From NCBI GenBank assembly GCA_000434235.1, contig FR891967.1, positions 20,253 to 48,140 of the forward strand: 27,888 bases of DNA, read 5' to 3'. The notes beneath the pieces were generated by a model, which was given only the letters and a program-made list of their open reading frames with translations, had not been told where the DNA came from and ran no database searches. Shown piece by piece: positions 1 through 6,727 of this stretch; the stretch's first letter is position 1, and every line of letters starts with the position of its first letter. This stretch comes from Alistipes sp. CAG:268 (GTDB lineage: Bacteria > Bacteroidota > Bacteroidia > Bacteroidales > Rikenellaceae). The translations under genes were made by a program, and so were the position numbers.

Positions 1-263
1 GTCGTGTAGCGCACGTGGCCGATGGCCATGTCGCCGCGCAGCGTAGCGAGCTTCTCCTCGTTGAAGACCTCGGTAACCAGGCCGTTGCCCTTGATGCGGC
101 GGAACGTGCCGTTGTCCACGGCCACGATTCCGGCGCCCTCCTGTCCGCGATGCTGCAGTGCGTGGAGGCCGTAATAGGTCAGCGACGCAGCATCGGGCAC
201 CCCGAAGATGCCGAACACGCCGCACTCCTCATGCAACTCGCGGTCTTGAACCAACTCCATCAT
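1..263 (-). CDS. purF: Amidophosphoribosyltransferase, N-terminal part (cut by window edge)
   Basis: PurF makes 5-phosphoribosylamine from PRPP and glutamine, the first committed step of purine synthesis. Only the first 87 codons are visible. The product begins [21 protein letters not shown]. By family knowledge, Cys14 of EECGVFG is the N-terminal nucleophile of the glutaminase domain, exposed by removal of a short propeptide, here 13 residues. [12 protein letters not shown] and GHVRYTT follow, both hallmarks of the class II amidotransferase fold. The start is one of two adjacent ATG codons (263 or 260), 3 bases after the purC stop, so it is the last visible gene of the purE-K-L-C-F block. 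Identification is firm; the rest of the gene lies outside the window. Confidence 0.93.
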   Translation of the reverse strand, partial: MMELVQDRELHEECGVFGIFGVPDAASLTYYGLHALQHRGQEGAGIVAVDNGTFRRIKGNGLVTEVFNEEKLATLRGDMAIGHVRYT

Positions 264-266
264 CGT

Positions 267-983
267 CTATTCGGTAATTTTCGTTAAACGTGCAAGAATC
301 TCCTCGTAAGCCTCGCGGATCCGGCCCAGGTCCCGGCGGAAACGGTCCTTGTCAAGCCGCTCGTTGGTCGTGGCATCCCACAGACGGCACGTATCGGGCG
401 ACACTTCGTCGGCCAGGACGATGCGTCCGTCCGACGTGCGACCAAACTCGATCTTGAAGTCCACGAGCTTGATATTGATCCGGGAAAAGAGCCCCTTGAG
501 CACCTCGTTGATCCGGGCCGCCATCTCGTAGATCCGGTCCAGCTCCTCGTAGGTCGCGGCACCCAGCGCCACGGCATGGTGGTCGTTGATGAGCGGATCG
601 CCCAGATCGTCCCGCTTGTAGCTCAGGTCGTAGATGACGTTCGACGGCTGCGTACCCTCCTCGATGCCGAGGCGCTGGGCCATCGAACCGGCGATGACGT
701 TGCGCACGATCACCTCCAGCGGGAAGATCGCCACACGGCGGCACAGCTGGTCGCGGTCGTTGAGCTTCTCGATGAAGTGGGTCTCCACGCCGGCCTTCCC
801 GAGCTCCCGGAAGATCAGCGACGAGATGGCATTGGTAAGCACGCCCTTGTTCTCGATCGTCGCCTTCTTGACGTTGTTGAACGCCGTGGCGGTATCCTTG
901 TAGTGAATGATGATCTTGTCGGGATCGTCCGTACTGAAAACCTGTTTTGCCTTGCCCTCGTAGAGCAATTCAAGCTGTTTCAT
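267..983 (-). CDS. purC: SAICAR synthetase (phosphoribosylaminoimidazole-succinocarboxamide synthase)
   Basis: PurC joins aspartate to CAIR using ATP to give SAICAR in purine synthesis (cytoplasm). The 238-residue product has the usual bacterial length. It starts [17 protein letters not shown], carries the first family signature near [12 protein letters not shown] and the second at [13 protein letters not shown]. The ATG at 983 follows an A-rich leader and has no obvious Shine-Dalgarno site, as expected in Bacteroidota. It sits 48 bases after the purL stop and 3 bases before the purF start, so the three are very likely co-transcribed. Confidence 0.96.
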   Translation of the reverse strand: MKQLELLYEGKAKQVFSTDDPDKIIIHYKDTATAFNNVKKATIENKGVLTNAISSLIFRELGKAGVETHFIEKLNDRDQLCRRVAIFPLEVIVRNVIAGSMAQRLGIEEGTQPSNVIYDLSYKRDDLGDPLINDHHAVALGAATYEELDRIYEMAARINEVLKGLFSRINIKLVDFKIEFGRTSDGRIVLADEVSPDTCRLWDATTNERLDKDRFRRDLGRIREAYEEILARLTKITE

Positions 984-1031
984 GGTACTTCTTCTGTTTT
1001 GTTTTGTGCTTTGGTCCGTATTGCTTGCGTG

Positions 1032-4000
1032 TTATTTTTTGCGGAAATAATCGACGGCATTGCGGAAAAGGTTCTGCTCCTTGTTGCCGGCGATGTTCTT
1101 GAAGAGGTTCTTCTCGTAACGCTCCGTATGGCCCATCTTGCCGAGGATCTGACCGTTCTGCGAGATGATGCCCTCGATGGCATACGACGAACCGTTGGGG
1201 TTGAAGGGTGCCTCGGCCGTCGGCTGCCCGTCGGAGCCGACATACTGGAAGGCCACCTGTCCGTTGGCGAAGAGCTGCTCGGCCAGCTCGCGGCTGACGA
1301 CGAATTTGCCCTCGCCGTGGCTTACGGCGATCGCATGCAGCTCGCCCAACTCGAATCCGGCCAGCCACGGCGAAGCGGTGGTCGCCACGCGGGTGGTCAC
1401 GATCTGCGAGATGTGGCGGTTGATGTCGTTGCGGAAGAGCGTGGGCGACTCCTTGGTCACCATGCCCAGCCGTCCGTAGGGCAGCAGGCCCGACTTGACC
1501 AGCGCCTGGAATCCGTTGCAGATGCCGAGGATGAGTCCGCCACGGTCGAGCAGCGCATGAATCTCCTCCCGGATATCCTTGTTGTTCAGAACATTGACAA
1601 TAAACTTGGCGCTTCCGTCGGGTTCGTCTCCCGCCGAGAATCCGCCGCTCAGCACGAAGATGTGCGCCCGGCGGATCTGCTCCTTCATGCGCTCGATCGA
1701 GCGGAGGATGTCGTCGCCGGCGATGTTGCAGAGCACATCCATCACCACCTCGGCACCTTCGCGGCGGAAGGCCTTGGCCGTGTCGTAGTCGCAGTTCGTT
1801 CCGGGGAATACCGGAATGAAGACGCGCGGGTGCTCCGTGGCCTCACCCGGATAGACGAAACGGCGTGGCGCGGGCGTCGAGGTCATCACCTCGGCTGAGT
1901 TGTCACCCTTGTCGGGATAGATCGCGGCGAAACGCTCCGTATTGGCGCGGTAGAGCTCTCCGAGCGGCATCCGCACGCCGTTCACCGTCAGGGCCGCATC
2001 GGCCACCGTGATACCGATCTGCTCGGCCGCGGGATATTCGAGCGTACCCTCGCACTCAACGAGGATCGAGCCGTATGCATACTCGTAGAGTTTCGCCTCG
2101 TCCATCGTCACCTCGGCCCCCACCTCGTTGCCGAAGGCCATCTTCGCCAGGCCCTCGGCCACACCGCCGAAGCCCACGGACCAGGCGGCCAGGATCTTGC
2201 CGCGCTCGATTTCATCGCTCACGAAGGTGAAGTTCCGCTTGAGCTGCTCCGTATCGGGCATGTAGTTCTCCCGCGGCGTATGGCGGATCAGGTAGAGTCG
2301 GTGTCCGGGAGCCTTGAGGTCGGTGGAGATCACCGTGGAGGCATTCACCGTCGTGATGCCGAAAGCCATGAGCATCGGCGGGACGTTGATCTGCTGGAAG
2401 GTTCCCGACATCGAGTCCTTGCCGCCGATCGACGGCAGGCCGAGCTCGACCTGCATCTTCAGGGCGCCGAGCAGCGCGGCCAGGGGCTTGCCCCACGACT
2501 CGGGGTTGTGCGTCATGCGCTCGAAATACTCCTGGTAGGAGTAACGCATCCTGTCGTAGCGCGCTCCGGCTGCCACGACCTTTGCCGCAGCCTCCACAAC
2601 GGCATAGGCCGCACCGTGGTAGGGGCTCCACGAAGCCACATAGGGGTTGTATCCGAAGGCCATGATGCTGGCCGTATCGGTGTATCCGTCGGTCGGGAGT
2701 TTCTGCACCGAGACCTGCGTCTCGCTGCGCTGCGTGCGGCCGCCGAAGGGCATGAGCACGGTCGAACGGCCGATCGTCGAGTCGAACATCTCGATCAGTC
2801 CGCGCTGCGAGACGACGTTGTTGTCGCGGAGGTTGTTCGCGAAGCGCTCGGCCAGGCTGTCGCCGGTGAGGTCGCGGCGGAACGGATCGCGGTTCTCGAC
2901 CTCACCGATCTTCGCTTCGGCATAGTGCTTCGCGCCGGCGCTGTCGATGAACTCACGGCTCAGATCGACGACCTTGCGGTCGCCGTTGAACATCCGCATG
3001 CGGGCCGTCGAGGTCACGTCGGCCACATGCACCGCCTCGATGTTCTCCTCGCGGCAGTAGCGCATGAACTCCTCGACATCCTTCGACTCGATCACCACGG
3101 CCATGCGCTCCTGCGACTCGCTGATGGCCAGTTCCGTGGAGTTCAGTCCGCTGTATTTGGTCTTCACGCGGTCGAGGTAGATGTCCAGGCCGTCGGCCAG
3201 CTCGCCGATGGCCACACTGACGCCGCCCGCGCCGAAGTCGTTCGATTTCTTGATCAGGCGCGTCACCTCCGGACGGCGGAACAGCCGCTCGAGCTTGCGC
3301 TCCTCGGGGGCGTTGCCCTTCTGCACCTCGCTGCCGCACGTCTCGAGCGACTTGGCGTTGTGCTCCTTCGACGAACCGGTGGCTCCGCCGATGCCGTCAC
3401 GCCCGGTGCGTCCGCCGAGCATGATGATCTTGTCCCCGGCTGCGGGGCGCTCACGCCGCACGTTGCAGGCCTTCACGGCACCCACCACGGCTCCGACCTC
3501 AAGGCGTTTGGCCACATAGTCGTCGTGGTAGATCTCGCGCACGTGGGTCGTGGCCAGACCGATCTGATTGCCGTAACTCGAATAGCCCGCGGCGGCCTTC
3601 TTCGAGATGACGCTCTGCGGCAGCTTGCCGGCGAGCGTATCGCTCACCTTCTGGTAGATGTTTCCGGCACCCGTGACGCGCATGGCCTGGTAGACGTAGC
3701 TGCGGCCCGACAGCGGGTCGCGGATCGCGCCGCCCAGACAGGTCGAGGCACCGCCGAAGGGCTCGATCTCCGTGGGGTGGTTGTGGGTTTCGTTCTTGAA
3801 CTGGAGGAGCCACTTTTCGGTACGCCCGTCCACATCGACATCGACATAGACCGAGCAGGCGTTGTTTTCTTCGGAGACCTCCAGGTCGTCGAGCAGCCCC
3901 CGCTGACGGAGGTAGCGGGCACCGATCGTGGCCATGTCCATCAGGCAGATGCTCTTGTGCTCGCGGCCCAGTTCGCGGCGGATGCGCCGGTAAAGCGCCA

Positions 4001-4745
4001 GCGAACCCTCGATCTCCTCCCGGACGAACGACTCCTCGACGGTGATTCCCTCGAGTTCGGTGGTGAAGGTCGTATGGCGGCAATGGTCGCTCCAATAGGT
4101 GTCGAGGATCCTCAGCTCGGTCTCATAGGGATCGCGCCCCTCAGAGCGGAAGTAGGTCACCACCTCGCGCAGGTCGTCGGCATTCATTGCCAGGCCGTGC
4201 GACGAGCAGAAGTCGTCGAGCTCCTGGTCGGACATGTCGCGGAAGCCCTCGAGTACCTCGACGGGCTTGACTTCGGCCTGCTCCATGTCGCAGAGGCGGC
4301 CGAGGTCCTTCTCGCGCGACTCGACGGCGTTGATGTAGTAGTGGCGGATGCGGGCCAGCTCCTCGTCGCTGACCGTATCGTCGAAGACGAGCAGCTTCGC
4401 GGAGCGGATGCGCACGTCGGCCGAGGGGTCGATCAGACGGACGCAATCGACAGCCGAGGCGGCCCGCTGGTCGAACTGTCCGGGAAGATACTCCACGGCC
4501 AGGTACTTGTGCCCCTCGAGATCGCACGTGTCGGTGACCTCGTCGGTCACCACCTCGCCGAAGACCGTATAACGGCTCTTCTCGAGCAGTTCGGGCGTAA
4601 AGCCGAACAGGTCGTAGACGTTGAGCAGCCGCAGGCTCCCGAGCGAGAGGTTGAGATTGGCGTTCAACTCCCGGCGCAGGCTGTCGGCCTCGACGCGGAA
4701 CCGGGGAAGTTTCTCCACAAAGATGCGGTAATTGGTCGTATTCAT
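1032..4745 (-). CDS. purL: Phosphoribosylformylglycinamidine synthase, large single-chain form
   Basis: PurL converts FGAR plus glutamine and ATP to FGAM in purine synthesis. At 1237 residues it is the one-chain form that fuses the synthetase and glutaminase, unlike the split PurS/PurL/PurQ form. Visible landmarks are YWSDHCRHTTF (about 217-227) and KNETHNHPTEIEPFGG (about 317-332) in the first synthetase half, and LGGRTGRDGIGGATGSS further on. The class I glutaminase domain at the C-terminus has LGICNGFQAL with predicted nucleophile Cys1076 and MGHTER giving His1206 and Glu1208 as the other triad members. The ATG at 4745 follows purK by 48 bases. No frame damage was seen over 3.7 kb. Confidence 0.96.
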   Translation of the reverse strand: MNTTNYRIFVEKLPRFRVEADSLRRELNANLNLSLGSLRLLNVYDLFGFTPELLEKSRYTVFGEVVTDEVTDTCDLEGHKYLAVEYLPGQFDQRAASAVDCVRLIDPSADVRIRSAKLLVFDDTVSDEELARIRHYYINAVESREKDLGRLCDMEQAEVKPVEVLEGFRDMSDQELDDFCSSHGLAMNADDLREVVTYFRSEGRDPYETELRILDTYWSDHCRHTTFTTELEGITVEESFVREEIEGSLALYRRIRRELGREHKSICLMDMATIGARYLRQRGLLDDLEVSEENNACSVYVDVDVDGRTEKWLLQFKNETHNHPTEIEPFGGASTCLGGAIRDPLSGRSYVYQAMRVTGAGNIYQKVSDTLAGKLPQSVISKKAAAGYSSYGNQIGLATTHVREIYHDDYVAKRLEVGAVVGAVKACNVRRERPAAGDKIIMLGGRTGRDGIGGATGSSKEHNAKSLETCGSEVQKGNAPEERKLERLFRRPEVTRLIKKSNDFGAGGVSVAIGELADGLDIYLDRVKTKYSGLNSTELAISESQERMAVVIESKDVEEFMRYCREENIEAVHVADVTSTARMRMFNGDRKVVDLSREFIDSAGAKHYAEAKIGEVENRDPFRRDLTGDSLAERFANNLRDNNVVSQRGLIEMFDSTIGRSTVLMPFGGRTQRSETQVSVQKLPTDGYTDTASIMAFGYNPYVASWSPYHGAAYAVVEAAAKVVAAGARYDRMRYSYQEYFERMTHNPESWGKPLAALLGALKMQVELGLPSIGGKDSMSGTFQQINVPPMLMAFGITTVNASTVISTDLKAPGHRLYLIRHTPRENYMPDTEQLKRNFTFVSDEIERGKILAAWSVGFGGVAEGLAKMAFGNEVGAEVTMDEAKLYEYAYGSILVECEGTLEYPAAEQIGITVADAALTVNGVRMPLGELYRANTERFAAIYPDKGDNSAEVMTSTPAPRRFVYPGEATEHPRVFIPVFPGTNCDYDTAKAFRREGAEVVMDVLCNIAGDDILRSIERMKEQIRRAHIFVLSGGFSAGDEPDGSAKFIVNVLNNKDIREEIHALLDRGGLILGICNGFQALVKSGLLPYGRLGMVTKESPTLFRNDINRHISQIVTTRVATTASPWLAGFELGELHAIAVSHGEGKFVVSRELAEQLFANGQVAFQYVGSDGQPTAEAPFNPNGSSYAIEGIISQNGQILGKMGHTERYEKNLFKNIAGNKEQNLFRNAVDYFRKK

Positions 4746-4793
4746 CGTTTTCGTATGTGTATTTTCAGGTTCTCAAAACTCCGGCGACACCAG

Positions 4794-5882
4794 TCAGACA
4801 AAACGGGCCGCCCAGTCGCGTTCGTACTCCCCGGCCTGCATGCCGACGAAGGTGATGTGCCCCATCTTGCGCTTGGGACGGCTCTCGCTCTTGCCGTAGA
4901 GGTGCACGTAGACACCCGGACGGTGCTCGGCCGCCACCTTGCGGGCCTCTTCGAGGTCCTGCCCCAGAATGTTCTTCATCACCGTAGGGGCCACCAGCCG
5001 CGGCTCCTCGAGCGGCATGCCGACCAGATAGCGCACCAGTTCGCGGAACTGGTTGGTCGTCGCGCCTTCGATCGTGTAGTGGCCCGAGTTGTGGGGACGC
5101 GGAGCCATCTCGTTGAAGTAGATCTCCCCCTGCCGCACGAAGTACTCGATGGCCAGGATGCCCCGGTAGCCGCAGTCGCGCATGAAACGCTCGCTCTCGG
5201 ACTTCATCCGGGCAAGTACCGCGCCATCGACCTCGGCGGGGACGAAACACAGGTCGAGAATCCCGTCGCGGTGGACATTCCGCCCGATGGGGAAGCTGAC
5301 GACCCGCTCGCCGTCGGAGACCATGACGATGCTGGCCTCGAAATCGAACGGCACAAACTCCTCGAGGATGCACGGCACGGCGAGCAGCGGCTCGGCCTTG
5401 CGGAGATCCTCCTCCGTGCGGAGCACCTGCTGTCCGTGGCCGTCGTACCCGAGCGTGCGGGTCTTCAGCACGGCCGGGAGGCCGATCTCGGCCACGGCGG
5501 CACGCAGCGAGGCCATGTCGTCCACGGCCGCAAAGCGGGGCGTGCGCAACCCGTGGTCGCGGGCGTTGCTCTTCTCCCGCAGCCGGTCCTGCGAATCGTA
5601 GAGCGGCCGGTAGCCCTGCGGGATGTTGTATTTTCCGCACAGGGGAATCAGGATCTCCCCCGGCACGTTCTCGAACTCATAGGTCACCACATCGCTGCGG
5701 CGGCACAGCTCCTCGACCGCTTCGGGGTCGTCGAAACGGCCGACGATGTGGTCGTCGCAGACGGCTCCGGCCGGCGCATCGGCCGCCGGATCAAGACACA
5801 CCGTGCGCACCCCGAGCAAGCGGGCCTGTTCCGCGATCATCAGCCCCAACTGGCCTCCGCCGATAATTCCGATCGTCTTCAT
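4794..5882 (-). CDS. purK: N5-carboxyaminoimidazole ribonucleotide synthase
   Basis: PurK uses ATP and bicarbonate to carboxylate AIR to N5-CAIR, which PurE then rearranges. The 362-residue product is a normal-length ATP-grasp enzyme. It opens with KTIGIIGGGQLGLMIAEQA, the nucleotide-fold signature of the family. It continues with VTYEFENVP and VLKTRTLGYDGHGQ in the ATP-grasp core, and EYFVRQGEIYFNEMAPRPHN with metal and substrate residues. The ATG at 5882 lies 2 bases after the purE stop, so the pair forms a coupled unit, as in many bacteria. Confidence 0.96.
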   Translation of the reverse strand: MKTIGIIGGGQLGLMIAEQARLLGVRTVCLDPAADAPAGAVCDDHIVGRFDDPEAVEELCRRSDVVTYEFENVPGEILIPLCGKYNIPQGYRPLYDSQDRLREKSNARDHGLRTPRFAAVDDMASLRAAVAEIGLPAVLKTRTLGYDGHGQQVLRTEEDLRKAEPLLAVPCILEEFVPFDFEASIVMVSDGERVVSFPIGRNVHRDGILDLCFVPAEVDGAVLARMKSESERFMRDCGYRGILAIEYFVRQGEIYFNEMAPRPHNSGHYTIEGATTNQFRELVRYLVGMPLEEPRLVAPTVMKNILGQDLEEARKVAAEHRPGVYVHLYGKSESRPKRKMGHITFVGMQAGEYERDWAARFV

Positions 5883-5884
5883 TG

Positions 5885-6355
5885 CTACTTGAGTTCGGCT
5901 TTCAGGACGTCGGCGGTCTGTTTGGCGCGGAAGGCATCAAGTTTGTCGGCCAGCCCGCGATCCTGCAGCGCGAGGATCGACACGGCGATCAGCGCGGCAT
6001 TCTTGGCTCCGTTGATCGCGGTGGTGGCCACGGGAACACCGGCCGGCATCTGCACGATCGAGAGCAGCGAATCCAGGCCGTTCAGGGCCCGCGACTTCAC
6101 GGGAACGCCGACTACGGGCAGCGTCGTCATCGACGCCACCATGCCGGGCAGATGGGCTGCGCCGCCGGCTCCGGCGATGATCACGCCGATGCCCCGCTCG
6201 CGGGCCGTCTTGGCATATTCACACAGCAGATCGGGCGTGCGGTGCGCGCTGACCACCCTCTTTTCGAAATCGACGCCGAACTGTTCGAGCATCGCCACGG
6301 CATCGGCCATTACCTCGTAATCGCTCACCGAGCCCATAATTACGCCAACTTTCAT
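5885..6355 (-). CDS. purE: N5-carboxyaminoimidazole ribonucleotide mutase
   Basis: Class I PurE moves the carboxylate of N5-CAIR to carbon 4 to give CAIR. The 156-residue product has the class I motifs: [13 protein letters not shown] at residues 8-20, SAHRTPD with His38, and [12 protein letters not shown]. The start is set at ATG 6355 ([12 protein letters not shown]). The frame is open further upstream, but the extension would run through the terminator hairpin at 6442-6484 and has no PurE similarity. purE is the first protein gene after the RNA locus. No TAnnTTTG box is visible in the 86 bases between that terminator and the ATG, so expression may depend on read-through from the promoter at 6657-6687. 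Confidence 0.96.
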   Translation of the reverse strand: MKVGVIMGSVSDYEVMADAVAMLEQFGVDFEKRVVSAHRTPDLLCEYAKTARERGIGVIIAGAGGAAHLPGMVASMTTLPVVGVPVKSRALNGLDSLLSIVQMPAGVPVATTAINGAKNAALIAVSILALQDRGLADKLDAFRAKQTADVLKAELK

Positions 6356-6420
6356 ATTTGCTATCGTTTGTTTTTCAGTTTCACCCAACCCCCGTTGCTC
6401 CGCCGGTCCGCGCCGACACC

Positions 6421-6436
6421 CCGGGCACAAGCCCGG
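6421..6436 (-). other. Small perfect hairpin in the purE leader
   Basis: A 6-bp perfect inverted repeat with a 4-base loop (CCGGGC, loop, GCCCGG) lies just downstream of the intrinsic terminator and 65 bases before the purE start. No T-run follows it on the minus strand, so it is not itself a good terminator. It could shape the purE leader in read-through transcripts. Function is unknown. Confidence 0.5.
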
Positions 6437-6441
6437 AAAGG

Positions 6442-6484
6442 AAAAAAGCAGGCCGCCACGACACAATGGGTCATGGCGGTCTGC
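6442..6484 (-). terminator. Intrinsic terminator between the RNA locus and purE
   Basis: In minus sense a 15-bp stem (6470-6484 pairing with 6448-6462, one A-C mismatch and one U-G wobble) with a 7-base loop is followed directly by six T residues (6442-6447). This is a classic Rho-independent terminator. It lies 86 bases before the purE start. It therefore either ends a free-standing small RNA or attenuates the purine operon. Confidence 0.85.
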
Positions 6485-6650
6485 TATTTATCCGAGTACT
6501 CCGCAGGCGGAGGCCCCGATTCGACGGGACAGTACACCCTGCATCTGCCCTGCGCGACACAACGAATGGAATACAGCGGCACGGCACTGCTCCCTCTTTC
6601 GCTCACGTTGGTCTATGTCGCAGATCGGATTCATTTTACCTGTCGGAACA
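6442..6650 (-). ncRNA. Candidate structured small RNA or attenuator leader upstream of purEK
   Basis: Between the last GH92 stop (6728) and purE (6355) lies a 372-base stretch with no credible gene but with all parts of an RNA transcription unit. A consensus promoter (6657-6687) predicts a start near 6650 and an intrinsic terminator ends at 6442, giving about 209 nt. In minus sense the transcript can form a long irregular arm by pairing 6616-6623 with 6550-6559, 6606-6610 with 6560-6564, and 6585-6594 with 6568-6578. A 6-bp helix, 6625-6630 with 6490-6495, closes the base. Several pairs are G-U wobbles that hold only in minus sense. The rod shape, size and place before purEK recall 6S RNA, whose cyanobacterial gene lies next to purK. 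A cis-acting attenuator for purE is the main alternative. No known family motif was recognised. Confidence 0.6.
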
Positions 6651-6656
6651 ACGATA

Positions 6657-6687
6657 CAAAAGTAACGCTTTTCGACAGACTTTCAAA
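6657..6687 (-). promoter_or_regulatory. Bacteroidota-type promoter of the RNA locus and purine block
   Basis: In minus sense there is TTTG (6684-6687), exactly 19 bases, then TACTTTTG (6657-6664). This matches the Bacteroidota primary sigma consensus TTTG-N19-21-TAnnTTTG at every fixed position. The predicted start is near 6650. It lies 41 bases after the last GH92 stop and directs transcription toward purE. Confidence 0.8.
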
Positions 6688-6705
6688 ATTCCCGGGCAGA
6701 TATTC

Positions 6706-6724
6706 TATCGACAATTTATCGACA
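6706..6724. repeat. Short direct repeat upstream of the RNA promoter
   Basis: The octamer TATCGACA occurs at 6706-6713 and 6717-6724, one helical turn apart (11 bases start to start). A weaker TTCGACA is at 6671-6677 inside the promoter spacer. The spacing upstream of the -33 box is what an activator or repressor site might look like, but the element is short and no known binding site was recognised. Confidence 0.35.
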
Positions 6725-6727
6725 GCT

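Noticed and set aside
2280..6320. A plus-strand open frame of more than 1300 codons opposite purL, purK and purE; similar 1000-codon frames at 5882-9217, 13794-16784 and 22810-26025.
   Set aside because: Each lies antisense to well-identified enzymes. High GC and codon bias keep the opposite frame free of stops. The translations are repetitive in V, H, R, L and D and match no family.
5885..6466. A longer purE starting about 37 codons upstream.
   Set aside because: The extension runs through the terminator hairpin and leader and has no PurE similarity. [12 protein letters not shown] is the normal PurE N-terminus.
6442..6650. ZTP (pfl), purine or PRPP riboswitch upstream of purE.
   Set aside because: I could not find the conserved core of any of these. 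A short CCGCCUG string resembles part of the pfl motif, but the rest of the consensus is missing. A covariance-model search would settle it.
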